Positions 10,968-20,085 of a DNA stretch of 64,000 nucleotides are shown here, one piece after another. Each line of letters opens with the position of its first letter. Positions within the stretch are counted from its first letter, which is position 1. The translations under genes and the position numbers were made by a program. Origin of the DNA: Dethiobacter alkaliphilus (GTDB lineage: Bacteria > Bacillota > Dethiobacteria > DTU022 > UBA8154); assembly GCA_016841605.1 (NCBI GenBank), contig JAENYV010000003.1, forward strand, positions 215,027 to 279,026. The letters run 5' to 3'. The notes below the pieces were generated by a model. That model made no database searches. It was given only the letters and a program-made list of their open reading frames with translations, and had not been told where the DNA came from.

Positions 10968-12323
10968 TTACCGGGGAACAAAGTCCGCATAAGCATCCAT
11001 GCCATGTTCCTTAATATCCAGACCGCGAATTTCCTCTTCCCGGCTGACCCTCAATTTACCCAATGCTTTCAGAACTCCGAAAAGAATTGTTGCCGTAATA
11101 CCCACCCAGACCATGGTCCCCAGAACACCGAGAACCTGCACGCCGAGCAAGGTAGCACCACCGCCGTAGAATAGTCCTCCTTCGACGGCAAAAAGCCCGA
11201 CCATAATTGTTCCAAAAGCCCCGCAGGTCCCGTGCACGGAAACAGCACCCACGGGATCATCGATTCTGATTTTCTTATCAAGGATATCCACGGAATAAAC
11301 AACCAGAATACCGGCGATCACACCGATTATGGCCGCACCGACGAAATTAACGGAAGCACAGCCGGCGGTTATGGCCACCAATCCTGCCAGCCCCCCGTTT
11401 AAAGCCATACTTACATCAGGTTTCCGGTACTTCAACCATGTGACAACCATGGACATTACCGCAGCCGCAGCGGCTGAAATATTCGTGTTGACGATGACCA
11501 GGCCAAGACCGGGGTCAAAGGCGGAAAGTGTACTCCCGCCGTTAAAACCGAACCAGCCAAACCACAGCAGGAAGACTCCCAAAGCGCCCATGGTAATACT
11601 GTGTCCCGGTATTGCGTTGGCAGAACCGTCTTCGTTATATTTACCCAGGCGAGGACCCACAAAGTAAGCACCAATCAGGGCAGCACAACCACCGACAAAA
11701 TGGACGACCGTTGATCCGGCAAAATCAATAAAACCCCTTTCGCTGAGCCAGCCTCCGCCCCAGACCCAGTGGCCTACAACCGGATAAATAAGGGCAGTAA
11801 GAACAATACTGTAAATTAAGTAGGAAGAAAAACGGATCCGTTCAGCTACTGCACCGGAGACAATAGTCGCGGATGTGGCTGCAAAAACAGTTTGGAAAAT
11901 GAGAAAGACATAGAGCGGGATACCCAGTCCTAGATGCTCCCAGTTCCCACCCAGTGACACTCCTGAACCGATAAAGCCCCCTTTACTGATCCCAAACATC
12001 AGCAAGAAACCTATTAAAATAAAACTGAGGCTACCGCCACTAAAGGTCATAAAGTTTTTCATAATGATGTTTCCGGCATTTTTGGCCCGTGTAAAACCCG
12101 TTTCCACCATTGCAAACCCCGCATGCATGAGAAAGACCAGCGACGAGGCAATAATGACCCAGATACTATCCAGCGCCAAAGAAATATCCGCTCCATCAGC
12201 GGCAAAAACAACAGTTGCCGGCAACAAAACGGCCGCCAGGGTCAAGATAAAAAGCCACCTTACCCCGTGCTTTTCTTTTGTTTTTAGGCATACTCCAACA
12301 CTTGAAATTTTGCCGAATAACAT
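10968..12323 (-). CDS. amt: Ammonium transporter
   Basis: Amt/Rh channel, about 451 aa. A cleavable-looking signal (WLFILTLAAVLLPATVVFA) is followed by about 11 helices; family blocks include FVLMHAGFAMVETGFTRAKN-like sequence, GGxxVHFVGGCAALIGAYFVGPR and the CCxW-equivalent LLWFGWFGFNGGS, with the pore His of HGTCGAFGTI. The frame is open into the glnA gene, but GGAAGGA lies 9 nt before the ATG at 12323 and the protein homology begins there. It is cotranscribed with glnB and lies downstream of glnA, separated from it by a terminator that may be subject to antitermination. Confidence 0.95.
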   Translation of the reverse strand: MLFGKISSVGVCLKTKEKHGVRWLFILTLAAVLLPATVVFAADGADISLALDSIWVIIASSLVFLMHAGFAMVETGFTRAKNAGNIIMKNFMTFSGGSLSFILIGFLLMFGISKGGFIGSGVSLGGNWEHLGLGIPLYVFLIFQTVFAATSATIVSGAVAERIRFSSYLIYSIVLTALIYPVVGHWVWGGGWLSERGFIDFAGSTVVHFVGGCAALIGAYFVGPRLGKYNEDGSANAIPGHSITMGALGVFLLWFGWFGFNGGSTLSAFDPGLGLVIVNTNISAAAAAVMSMVVTWLKYRKPDVSMALNGGLAGLVAITAGCASVNFVGAAIIGVIAGILVVYSVDILDKKIRIDDPVGAVSVHGTCGAFGTIMVGLFAVEGGLFYGGGATLLGVQVLGVLGTMVWVGITATILFGVLKALGKLRVSREEEIRGLDIKEHGMDAYADFVPR

Positions 12324-12341
12324 AAATATCATTCCTTCCCC

Positions 12342-12381
12342 AAAAAATAGAAAAAGCGCCCAGAGAGTAATTTCTGAGCGC
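12342..12381 (-). terminator. Intrinsic terminator/attenuator between glnA and amt
   Basis: On the minus strand GCGCTCAGA (12381-12373) pairs with TCTGGGCGC, including one U-G pair, and is followed by TTTTTCTATTTTTT. The U-G pair exists only in the minus-strand RNA, supporting this orientation. It lies between glnA and amt in the same unit, so amt expression needs readthrough. Confidence 0.75.
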
Positions 12382-12405
12382 CTTTGCTCTGAAAATCCGG
12401 TTTTT
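12376..12405 (-). promoter_or_regulatory. Candidate ANTAR antiterminator hairpins before amt
   Basis: Just after the glnA stop the RNA can form GAGC-AAAGGC-GCTC (12389-12376), a hexaloop with A1 and G4, whose 3' arm is part of the 5' arm of the following terminator. Immediately upstream, AAAA-ACCGGA-TTTT (12405-12392) also gives a hexaloop with A1 and G4, but its stem is only four A-U pairs and the linker is 2 nt. The overlap fits ANTAR antitermination; the first hairpin is weak. Confidence 0.45.
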
Positions 12406-12408
12406 TTC

Positions 12409-13737
12409 TTAGAATTTGGAGAGGTAGTTCTCCACTTCCCAGGCATGAACCTGCATTCTATAAGAATCACATTCAATCTTTTTGGCTTCTTTAAAACGTT
12501 CCCAGATATGGTCCCCGATGGCATCAAGGATTACTGCATCGTTTTCCAGGTTCTTCATTGCTTCCTCCAGGCTGCCGGGAAGACTGAATATTTTCCGTTC
12601 CAGTCTTTCTTCGGCTGTCATGGCATAAATATTGCGGTCTTCCGGTTCCGGCGGGTTGAGTTTACGTTTCATCCCGTCAAGACCTGCTTTCAGCATGACC
12701 GTCAGGGCCAGATACGGGTTGCAGGATGGATCCGGGCTTCTTAACTCGATTCTGGTCCCCGTCCCACGCCGGGCAGGAATCCTGACCAGAGGGCTCCGGT
12801 TCCTTTGAGACCAGGCGATATAGACCGGGGCTTCATAACCCGGTACCAACCTCTTGTATGAATTAATTGTAGGGTTCGTTATCGCCGTAAAGGCCGGAGC
12901 ATGTTCAAGAAGTCCGGCGATATAATTAATGGCCTCTTCACTTAACTCGTACGGGCTGTTGGGATCATGGAAAATATTTTTTTCTCCTTTAAAAAGAGAC
13001 TGATGCGTATGCATCCCTGAACCGTTAATCCCGAAAATCGGTTTGGGCATAAAGCTGGCATGAAGTCCATGTCTCTGAGCAACGGTCCTGATTACAAAAC
13101 GAAAAGTCGCCAGGCTGTCGGCAGTTGTCAGGGCATCATTATATTTAAAATCGATTTCGTGCTGTCCCGGCGCCACTTCGTGGTGGGAAGCCTCAATTTC
13201 AAAGCCCATTTCCTGGAGTGTTAAAACCATATCACGGCGAGCGCTCTCTCCCAGGTCTACAGGTGTAAGGTCAAAATATCCGGCATTATCATGGGTCTGC
13301 AGGGTAGGAAGCCCGTCCGCATCGGTATGAAAAAGGAAAAATTCCGCTTCAGGTCCGGCATTCATAAATAAACCCATCTCAGCTGCTTCAGCAATTACTT
13401 TCTTCAGTCTCCCGCGAGGACAGCCGATAAACGGGGTCCCGTCACAATTGTAGACATCACAGATCAAGCGGGCAACAGCACCCTCCTTCGGTTTCCAGGG
13501 AAACAGGACAAAGGTATTGGGGTCGGGGACGAGGTTCATGTCCGACTCTTCAATACGGAGAAAGCCTTCAATAGAAGAACCGTCAAACTGAATTTCCCCT
13601 TCGAGCGCCTTGGAAAGTTGTTCAACAGGAATGGCGACATTTTTCAGAATACCAAAAATGTCGGTAAATTGAAGACGAATAAATCTAACATTCATCTCCT
13701 CGGCCATCCGTAATACATCTTCTTTTGTCAGTCCCAT
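12409..13737 (-). CDS. glnA: Glutamine synthetase type I
   Basis: Makes glutamine from glutamate, ammonia and ATP. The 442-aa length and lack of the 25-residue insert or an adenylylation Tyr region fit the GSI-alpha class of Gram-positives. Motifs: FDGSSIEGF, the ATP site [45 protein letters not shown] and the Glu-flap segment [17 protein letters not shown] precedes ATG 13737; the open frame continues upstream through the leader, but that part is regulatory RNA, not protein. It lies directly after the ANTAR regulator, with a terminator in its leader. Confidence 0.97.
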   Translation of the reverse strand: MGLTKEDVLRMAEEMNVRFIRLQFTDIFGILKNVAIPVEQLSKALEGEIQFDGSSIEGFLRIEESDMNLVPDPNTFVLFPWKPKEGAVARLICDVYNCDGTPFIGCPRGRLKKVIAEAAEMGLFMNAGPEAEFFLFHTDADGLPTLQTHDNAGYFDLTPVDLGESARRDMVLTLQEMGFEIEASHHEVAPGQHEIDFKYNDALTTADSLATFRFVIRTVAQRHGLHASFMPKPIFGINGSGMHTHQSLFKGEKNIFHDPNSPYELSEEAINYIAGLLEHAPAFTAITNPTINSYKRLVPGYEAPVYIAWSQRNRSPLVRIPARRGTGTRIELRSPDPSCNPYLALTVMLKAGLDGMKRKLNPPEPEDRNIYAMTAEERLERKIFSLPGSLEEAMKNLENDAVILDAIGDHIWERFKEAKKIECDSYRMQVHAWEVENYLSKF

Positions 13738-13794
13738 TAAAATCACTCCTTTTATAAATCCTATTCTTAAACCTAAAAAATTATGGAAAAAAAC

Positions 13795-13841
13795 AAAAAA
13801 AAGCCCCTCAACTCCACAGAATAGAAAGGAGCTGCCAGGGC
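13795..13841 (-). terminator. Leader terminator of glnA
   Basis: On the minus strand GCCCT-GG-CAGCTCC (13841-13828) pairs with GGAGTTG-AGGGGC (13815-13803), followed by eight T. It lies between the ANTAR gene and the glnA ATG. Its GCCCT arm is also the 3' arm of the upstream hexaloop hairpin, so the two structures exclude one another. Confidence 0.85.
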
Positions 13842-13875
13842 ACCATTGCCCTAAAACAAAGGAGACTATCCCTTT
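13837..13875 (-). promoter_or_regulatory. ANTAR-target tandem hexaloop antiterminator in the glnA leader
   Basis: Two consecutive minus-strand hairpins: P1 AAAGGG-ATAGTC-TCCTTT (13875-13858, closed by a G-U pair) and P2 AGGGC-AATGGT-GCCCT (13852-13837), with a 5-nt linker. Both loops are six bases with A at position 1 and G at position 4, the known recognition features of ANTAR-domain antiterminators. The 3' arm of P2 is needed for the terminator that follows, so protein-stabilised P2 would permit readthrough into glnA. The regulator gene ends only 73 nt upstream of P1. Confidence 0.8.
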
Positions 13876-13947
13876 CTTCAGATTTACGCTGTGCTTTCCT
13901 TGCACAGTTTCTGAAGACATCTTGGTACTTTTTCCCCTATTTTAGTT

Positions 13948-14529
13948 TTAATTCGTCTTTTTTAAAAAATTTCCTTTAAATATAGTTTCGGCAACTTCTT
14001 TAAGCGGTAAACGCAAGTCCATGCTTTTTTTCTGTAAAAACCGATAGGCCTGCTCTTCGCTAAAAGAAAACTCCTTCATAATGACGCCTTTAGCCCTTTC
14101 TACAATTGTCCGGGCCTGTAGTTTGGCACGCAGGGCTGAAATTTCCTGCTGCATTTTTTGCCGGCGTTTAAACTCCATATAGAGCACTTCCACAACAGAA
14201 TTTAAAAGCATTTCCTGCACAGGCAGTTTTAAAATAATAAAAGTACTACGGTTTAAATTAACTACATTCCTTTTACTTCTCTTTCCCTCTAGAAGAAGCA
14301 ATGCAGCCAGACACTCCTGATCGATAATTGCTGCAGTTTCTAAAACATTTCCCGGCAAGGCCAGATCTAAAATTGCCAGTTGTGGTTGAACCGTTCGTAC
14401 TACCCGTAAAAAATGTCCGCCGTCATATCCTTCCCCCACACAGGACAACCCGTTGAGAGAAAGTGCAGAGATAACCGCCCTTCTATCTACAGGATCCGGA
14501 ACTCCCAGGCAATATTCCAGGGTATTCAT
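13948..14529 (-). CDS. ANTAR-domain antiterminator with receiver-like domain (NasT/NitR-like)
   Basis: RNA-binding antitermination regulator of 193 aa. Residues 1-115 resemble a degenerate response-regulator receiver (QLAILDLALPG with a possible phosphoacceptor Asp55, later IILKLPVQ). Residues 118-140 are a coiled-coil linker (FKRRQKMQQEISALRAKLQ). The C-terminal ANTAR domain follows (RTIVERAKGVIMKEFSFSEEQAYRFLQKKS). AGGAGG lies 9 nt before the ATG. The gene has its own promoter and precedes the glnA leader, which carries the matching RNA element, so it most likely controls glnA and probably amt-glnB. No partner sensor kinase is nearby; the input signal is unknown. Confidence 0.9.
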   Translation of the reverse strand: MNTLEYCLGVPDPVDRRAVISALSLNGLSCVGEGYDGGHFLRVVRTVQPQLAILDLALPGNVLETAAIIDQECLAALLLLEGKRSKRNVVNLNRSTFIILKLPVQEMLLNSVVEVLYMEFKRRQKMQQEISALRAKLQARTIVERAKGVIMKEFSFSEEQAYRFLQKKSMDLRLPLKEVAETIFKGNFLKKTN

Positions 14530-14581
14530 TTCACCAACCTCCTGAAATTTTCCCGACCCTGTGAATTTTTATTGTCATGTA

Positions 14582-14610
14582 ATCTTAACACAGATATCTT
14601 TTCCTGTCAA
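14582..14610 (-). promoter_or_regulatory. Sigma-A promoter of the ANTAR-glnA unit
   Basis: Minus strand TTGACA (14610-14605), 17-bp spacer, TAAGAT (14587-14582). The -35 box overlaps the last bases of nadE. No comparable promoter lies between the ANTAR gene and glnA, so glnA probably depends on readthrough from here. Confidence 0.75.
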
Positions 14611-16319
14611 CATGTTTTGGAATAGGTTTTCGTATTATGGAAAAACCCTCTCGCCAGGGGAATACGCCTCCCGCTGCCAAAAGCCTTTGTCGTAATCCTT
14701 AAAACCGGAGCCGCCTGGAACCGTTTGTATTCCGACCGATCAATTTTGGTAACAATGCTTTCAACCAGTTCCCGCTCATAGCCCATCGCCACAATTTCCT
14801 CAATATGTTTGTTCTCTTCCACATAATAATGTAGTAATTGATCCAGTATTTCGTAAGGAGGGAGTGAATCCTGGTCCAATTGATCCGGACGCAACTCGGC
14901 CGAAGGAGGTTTTGTAATGACAGATTCCGGAATCAACTCTTTTCCGGCCAGGGAATTCATATAGCCGGCCAGGCGGTAAACCATCTGTTTGGGTACGTCA
15001 GCCAAGACCGCCAGGCCCCCGCACATATCCCCGTAAAGAGTACAATAGCCCACCGCCATCTCGGACTTATTTCCTGTGGTTAAAACCATCCGATTGTCCC
15101 TGTTGGAAATGAACATGAGAATATTGCCCCTAATCCTGGCCTGCAAGTTTTCCTCAGCCAGATCCATGGACGGTTTCCCTTTTTCATTAAGGCTTTCAAT
15201 AAACTGTTGAAAAGGACCCTCAATGGGGATCAACAGGTTTTCCATTTGCAGATTATCAGCAAGCCGGCGGGAATCTGCAATGCTGTGGTCGGAAGAATAA
15301 CGGGAGGGCATCATAACGCCGAGAACCTTGTCGGGACCCAGAACCGCCACCGCCAGCGCAGCTGTTACAGCAGAATCTATTCCTCCGCTCAGTCCGATAA
15401 CAACTCTCTCAAAACCCGTCTTTCTCAGGTAATCGGTCAAGCCTCGCTGCAGCGCACCATAAACCCAATTGACATTCTCTGCCTGTAAATAATCCGGGAC
15501 TCCGAAGAAACGGGAAGAATTATCTTCAACCCGGACCGGAGTAATCTTGAAGTTCTCTGTTTCACAGTAAAACAAGGCTTCCTGAAATGGCTCAGCCTGG
15601 TAATAAAAATCACCGGACCCTGAACAGACTACACTGCTCCCGTCAAAGAGCAACTCATCATTACCGCCAACCTGGTTTACGTAAAATAACGGCACCTTGT
15701 ATTTACCTGCCAGGGCACGGAGCATCTTTTCCCTCTCACCGGCCTTGCCCAGATGATACGGAGAAGCGGAAATATTGATCAATAGCTCTGCTTCCTGCCG
15801 AAAAAGTTCTTCCAGGGGATCATCCGGGTAAAGTCGTCTTTCCCAGTAGTCTTTATCATTCCAGATATCCTCACAAATGGTTACCGCGATTTTCACCCCG
15901 TTCACTGTCACAGGATTCCTCATGGTTGCAGGAATAAAATACCTGCGCTCATCAAAAACGTCATAATTAGGCAGCAGGGTTTTATCATGCCTGGAGATAA
16001 TATTTCTATCCTTTAACACCAGGGCCGCGTTATAAAGAGAGGATTCGTCCCGGTCTTTCTCTCTCCAGGGTGCTCCCAGCAGAACAGTAATACCTTCTGT
16101 CAGAGGGATAATATCTTCATAAATGATCTTTTCTACCTGATCGAGAAAAGCATTATAAAGAAGCAGATCACGGGGAGGATAACCGGTAATTGCCAGTTCA
16201 GGAAAGATAATCAGGTCCACATTGTCTCCCCGTGCTTTGCGAATAAAACGCTGCATTTTTTCGCTATTCCCCTGAAGATGGCCAATTGTAGGATTAAGTT
16301 GTGCGACGGCTATTTTCAT
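14607..16319 (-). CDS. nadE: Glutamine-dependent NAD+ synthetase
   Basis: Amidates nicotinic acid adenine dinucleotide to NAD+ using glutamine. The 570-aa product has an N-terminal nitrilase-type glutaminase (FPELAITGYPPRD for the Glu, the HDKTLLPNYDVFDE Lys region, VTICEDIWN with the Cys nucleophile) and a C-terminal ATP-pyrophosphatase synthetase domain with GLSGGIDSAVTAALA. AAGGTG precedes ATG 16319; upstream in-frame codons overlap the preceding gene and are not used. It follows the glutamate synthase genes by 26 nt, so three glutamine-using enzymes and the regulator are clustered. Confidence 0.95.
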   Translation of the reverse strand: MKIAVAQLNPTIGHLQGNSEKMQRFIRKARGDNVDLIIFPELAITGYPPRDLLLYNAFLDQVEKIIYEDIIPLTEGITVLLGAPWREKDRDESSLYNAALVLKDRNIISRHDKTLLPNYDVFDERRYFIPATMRNPVTVNGVKIAVTICEDIWNDKDYWERRLYPDDPLEELFRQEAELLINISASPYHLGKAGEREKMLRALAGKYKVPLFYVNQVGGNDELLFDGSSVVCSGSGDFYYQAEPFQEALFYCETENFKITPVRVEDNSSRFFGVPDYLQAENVNWVYGALQRGLTDYLRKTGFERVVIGLSGGIDSAVTAALAVAVLGPDKVLGVMMPSRYSSDHSIADSRRLADNLQMENLLIPIEGPFQQFIESLNEKGKPSMDLAEENLQARIRGNILMFISNRDNRMVLTTGNKSEMAVGYCTLYGDMCGGLAVLADVPKQMVYRLAGYMNSLAGKELIPESVITKPPSAELRPDQLDQDSLPPYEILDQLLHYYVEENKHIEEIVAMGYERELVESIVTKIDRSEYKRFQAAPVLRITTKAFGSGRRIPLARGFFHNTKTYSKTC

Positions 16320-16345
16320 TTCTTCACCTTTATTTAAAATAATAC

Positions 16346-18622
16346 TTATCTTGGAACCATGCGAATAACACCTCCCAGGCAGGTCGCCGCACAGGTGCCG
16401 CAACCTCCGCAGAGAGAAAGGTCAACATTAATTGTCTCCCCGTCCCGGGTCAGAGCCCCTCTGGGACAGGCCTCCACACATTTATCACACTGAACACAAA
16501 TCCCGCAATGCAAACAGCGGTCATATTCTTCTTCAATGTTTAACTCATCATCCGCCACGGGAGAAGCCTTTTGGGGCTTCAGGAAGACTGCATCCTGAGG
16601 ATCTTTCACTTCCGGCAGGTACTCCCGTCCTTGCAGCAGTGCATCAACTTCCAGAGCACACTGCCGCCCTCGCCCGATATTCGTGGTAACAAGACCCTGG
16701 CCCTGGATATCTCCCGCCACAGAAATCCTGGGATGGACAGAGCGGAAACTTTCTTCCTTTTCCCGGCTGTAAAAACCCCTCTGATCCAGACCGGAAAGCA
16801 CTTCCTCCGGAAGAAAATCCAGCTGCGGCCGTTCATTAATAAAGACCAGAACCAGAGTTGCGGGGAGAAATGTTTCCTGCCCCATAATATCCTTGACAAT
16901 AATACCCTCTTTGTTCGCTTCCTGCAGGAAAAGGGGGTAACGGAAACGGACGCCTTCGGTTTCCAGTCTGTGGCGATCCTCTATTTTGGCCGACGGTTTT
17001 TTAATATCGATAACTGTAATATGGCCGGGGGCCACACCAAGGGCTATGAGAGCTTCAATACCATCGACCGCCGCGTCACCGCCCCCTACCACCACGACAT
17101 CACTGTCCGGCTTCAGGTTTAAAAAATTACTGTTACGTCTTCCAAGGTTATATTCTTTGAGAAAATCAAGACCGGCCTGCAGATGCTCCGCGCCCTTGAC
17201 CGGAGGTATAAGGGGCTGGTGAGCACCTACTGCCACGACAACATATTGATATTCTTTCAGTATATTATCCATCATACCCTTGTTTACGCGCGTATTCAAG
17301 ACAAATTTTACTCCCAGACGCGCAATTTTTTGCAGGTCATGTTCCAGGCTTTCCAGAGGAAGACGGGTGCGGGAGATAACCTGGTACAGTTTTCCTCCGG
17401 GACGATCTGACTCATCAAAAACCGTAACCGGATAACCTCTGCGCGCCAGCTGGTAGGCTGTGCTCAAACCCGCGGGACCTGCCCCGATAACGGCAATTTT
17501 TTCTTCTTTTACTTCTTCTACCTCCACAGGAAGGTCATTTTTATAGTACCTGGCCAGTTGTTCACTCTGCACGGGAAAGTCCACCTGACCCCTGGTGCAG
17601 TTTTCCATACAGATATGCGGACAGATAAAACCACAGCAACTATAGCGCAAAGGGGTATACTCATCCAGCAAACGGATAGCTTTCTCCGTCTCTCCCAGGC
17701 GCAGCAAACGCAAAAAACGGCCTGTGGGAATACCGGCAGGACAACTGGCTTCACAGGGTGAACATTTCTCCACATGCTCCGGTTTTAAACCCGTGTCCAC
17801 CGGGTAAGAAGGATAATAGAACCTGGCAAAAGGCCTTTTTCCTGCGGGAACGATTTTAAATAGCTCCCTTTCCAGAAGAGGAGCAGCCTTCATCTGAAAA
17901 ACCCGTGAAAATTCCCGGACATAAGGCTCAACTTTTTGCAGGTCATCCCGGGTAACCGGAGTCAGGACAGCCCCGATCCCTAAAAGATAAGGAGGAATTT
18001 CATAGCCATAAATAAAAAGCTCTCCCCCATGTATTCCTGTCGCCAGAGTCTTGTCGGAATTTCCGGCAACTGATTCTTTGACATTATCCTTGTTCAGGAG
18101 AATAATTAACCCGCCGGCCATGTACTCCCCCAGGTAGTCTCCGGATGTGCCGCCGATGACCAGCACCGGTACTTTGCTGCGGTATTCCTTCATGTGGATA
18201 CCGACGCGATAACCCACATCATCGCGGATATATAACTGCCCGCCCCTCATCCCGTAGGCCAGAGCATCTCCTCCCAAACCGTGAACAATGATTTTGCCGT
18301 CATCCATCGTATTTGCCACGGCATTCTGGCTGTGTCCCAATACCTCAATAGTGGGACCATTGAGATTGAAGCCGAGATCTTCCCCGGGAATCCCCTGTAC
18401 CTGCAGATAAAGATCGGGAAAGGAGAGGCCTGCTCCCAGGTAACGCTGTCCCCGGACTCCTTTTAAAATAATCCGGCGTTCTCCGTCCAGAGCAAGCCGG
18501 CGAATTTTCTCATTTAATTCACGGTAGTAAATACCCCCGGCTTCGATTACTACGGTTTTCTTTGCCTCTTGCCCTTTACTCGCCGGCGTGTTGAACTCCA
18601 AGGATGGATAATTCCCGGTCAT
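16346..18622 (-). CDS. Glutamate synthase: GXGXG domain fused to GltD-type oxidoreductase and ferredoxin
   Basis: A 758-aa fusion. Residues 30-250 are the GXGXG beta-helix that in classical GltB is the C-terminal domain (IVHGLGGDALAYGMRGGQLYIRD). Residues 280-660 are the NAD(P)H-oxidising GltD-like part: Cys-rich N-terminal cluster region (CSPCEASCPAGIPTG, CCGFICPHICMENC), FAD motif AVIGAGPAGLSTAYQLARRG and NAD(P) motif VVVGGGDAAVDGIEAL. The last 60 residues hold two 4Fe-4S motifs (CLHCGICVQCDKCVEACP, CGGCGTCAATC). ATG follows GGGGAGTGGG; the gene overlaps the FMN subunit by 47 nt, implying translational coupling. Together the three genes make one NAD(P)H- or ferredoxin-linked enzyme. Confidence 0.9.
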   Translation of the reverse strand: MTGNYPSLEFNTPASKGQEAKKTVVIEAGGIYYRELNEKIRRLALDGERRIILKGVRGQRYLGAGLSFPDLYLQVQGIPGEDLGFNLNGPTIEVLGHSQNAVANTMDDGKIIVHGLGGDALAYGMRGGQLYIRDDVGYRVGIHMKEYRSKVPVLVIGGTSGDYLGEYMAGGLIILLNKDNVKESVAGNSDKTLATGIHGGELFIYGYEIPPYLLGIGAVLTPVTRDDLQKVEPYVREFSRVFQMKAAPLLERELFKIVPAGKRPFARFYYPSYPVDTGLKPEHVEKCSPCEASCPAGIPTGRFLRLLRLGETEKAIRLLDEYTPLRYSCCGFICPHICMENCTRGQVDFPVQSEQLARYYKNDLPVEVEEVKEEKIAVIGAGPAGLSTAYQLARRGYPVTVFDESDRPGGKLYQVISRTRLPLESLEHDLQKIARLGVKFVLNTRVNKGMMDNILKEYQYVVVAVGAHQPLIPPVKGAEHLQAGLDFLKEYNLGRRNSNFLNLKPDSDVVVVGGGDAAVDGIEALIALGVAPGHITVIDIKKPSAKIEDRHRLETEGVRFRYPLFLQEANKEGIIVKDIMGQETFLPATLVLVFINERPQLDFLPEEVLSGLDQRGFYSREKEESFRSVHPRISVAGDIQGQGLVTTNIGRGRQCALEVDALLQGREYLPEVKDPQDAVFLKPQKASPVADDELNIEEEYDRCLHCGICVQCDKCVEACPRGALTRDGETINVDLSLCGGCGTCAATCLGGVIRMVPR

Positions 18623-20084
18623 TTAATCCCACTCCCCTCAAGATAAGTCTGTTTCCCCGGAAAGAACCGATATCATAAATGCCGTTAAGACCCATGATTT
18701 CCTGCATTTCATGATGCCATCCCTCAATGAGATTTGTGATCCGCTCTTCAGCCCAGTCCACGTCCAGACGCTGGGCCAGTTTCTCATCGTTGGTCGTTAT
18801 ACCCCAGGGACACTTGCCGCTGCTGCACCTCTGGCAGGCATGACAGCCGCAGGCCAAGAGTGCAGCTGTTCCGACAGCCACGGTATCCGCTCCCAGAGCA
18901 ATCGCCTTCATTACATCGGCACTGCTGCGTATCCCCCCGGCAGCCACAATCGATGCCTGATGCCTGATTTTTTCATCCCGCAAGCGCTGATCCACCGCGG
19001 CCAGGGCCAGTTCAATGGGGATCCCGACATTATCCCGGACAACGGCAGGCGTGGCCCCGCTTCCCCCGCGGAAACCGTCCAGGTAGAGCATATCCGCCCC
19101 GGCCCGCACAATACCGCTGGCAATAGCCGCCACATTATGCACCGCAGCAATTTTGACACAAACGGGCTTATATCCGCTCGCCTCTTTAATAGCATAAATT
19201 AACAGCCTCAAATCCTCTATGGAGTAAATATCATGCTGGGGCGCCGGAGAGATGGCATCACTCCCCAGGGGAATCATCCTGGTCTCGGAAATCCCTTCGA
19301 GAACTTTTTCTCCGGGAAGATGCCCTCCTATACCCGGTTTCGCACCCTGGCCGATTTTAATCTGGTAGGCGCGGCCTACTTGCAGATATTCCGGGCTGAC
19401 CCCAAACCGTCCGGAGGCAACCTGCAACACCACATGATCGCTATAAGGATACAACTTACGATGAAGACCGCCTTCTCCCGAATACCAGAGCAGCCCCTTC
19501 TTTTTAGCCACCCTGGCGAGAGCGAGTTGAAAATTAAGGTTAATACTTCCATACGACATGGGAGCGAAAACCAGGGGCATATTTATTTTAATCAGTGACT
19601 TTCTCAGACGGCGTGGATCTTCCAACTCCTGGGATGAGGAGGGTTTCTTCCCCAACCAGGTAATTGTCTCCATCCTTTCTCTCTGGGGGTCAATGGAGGG
19701 ATTGGTCACCTGGCAGGCATTAAAGAGCAGATGGTCCCAGTAAACGGGAACTTTCGTCTCCGCACCCATCCCCGTCAGGGCAACCGAGCCTGAAGCTGCC
19801 TGCAGATGAATACGGTGTATTTTATCTCTCTGCCAGAGCCCGTGTTCCCGCAGGGCCATTTTCTTTTCCACAATATCAATCGCGCCCAGAGGACAGGTAT
19901 ACTCGCAGCGGTGACACGCTCCACAGGAACGGCCGTTGGCAACAGGGATTTTTTTATCACCCCTGGTTTCCATACGAATTTCATTAAAAGAACATTCCTC
20001 GGCACATTGTCCGCAACCATTGCAGATATCCAGATCGAACACCGGGCGGAACTGCGACCGGAGTCCCGGTTTTGTCAACAGCAT
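18576..20084 (-). CDS. Glutamate synthase FMN-binding (synthase) subunit, archaeal-type
   Basis: A 502-aa central subunit that condenses ammonia with 2-oxoglutarate on FMN. Residues 15-75 carry two ferredoxin-type 4Fe-4S motifs (CNGCGQCAEEC, CGACHRCEYTCP), an addition absent from bacterial GltB. The barrel follows with YSGEGGLHRKL, KIGQGAKPGIGGHLPGEKV and GGIRSSADVMKAIALGADTVAVGTAAL, and the Cys cluster CGCHACQRCSSGKCPWG. It starts 1 nt after the stop of the glutaminase gene and overlaps the next gene. The split arrangement is typical of archaea, Thermotogae and some Clostridia. Confidence 0.92.
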   Translation of the reverse strand: MLLTKPGLRSQFRPVFDLDICNGCGQCAEECSFNEIRMETRGDKKIPVANGRSCGACHRCEYTCPLGAIDIVEKKMALREHGLWQRDKIHRIHLQAASGSVALTGMGAETKVPVYWDHLLFNACQVTNPSIDPQRERMETITWLGKKPSSSQELEDPRRLRKSLIKINMPLVFAPMSYGSINLNFQLALARVAKKKGLLWYSGEGGLHRKLYPYSDHVVLQVASGRFGVSPEYLQVGRAYQIKIGQGAKPGIGGHLPGEKVLEGISETRMIPLGSDAISPAPQHDIYSIEDLRLLIYAIKEASGYKPVCVKIAAVHNVAAIASGIVRAGADMLYLDGFRGGSGATPAVVRDNVGIPIELALAAVDQRLRDEKIRHQASIVAAGGIRSSADVMKAIALGADTVAVGTAALLACGCHACQRCSSGKCPWGITTNDEKLAQRLDVDWAEERITNLIEGWHHEMQEIMGLNGIYDIGSFRGNRLILRGVGLNDRELSILGVQHAGE

Positions 20085-20085
20085 C

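Noticed and set aside
12324..12527. N-terminal extension of the amt reading frame into glnA
   Set aside because: It crosses the terminator and the end of glnA; the signal peptide and the ribosome site place the start at 12323.
13889..13907. CTGTGC-AAGGAAA-GCACAG as the first ANTAR hairpin of the glnA leader
   Set aside because: The loop has seven bases, not six, and it is 36 nt from the second hairpin. The adjacent ATAGTC hexaloop hairpin fits better.
13738..13920. N-terminal extension of the glnA frame
   Set aside because: It is the regulatory leader; GSI proteins begin near MGLTKEDVL and AAAGGAG marks that ATG.
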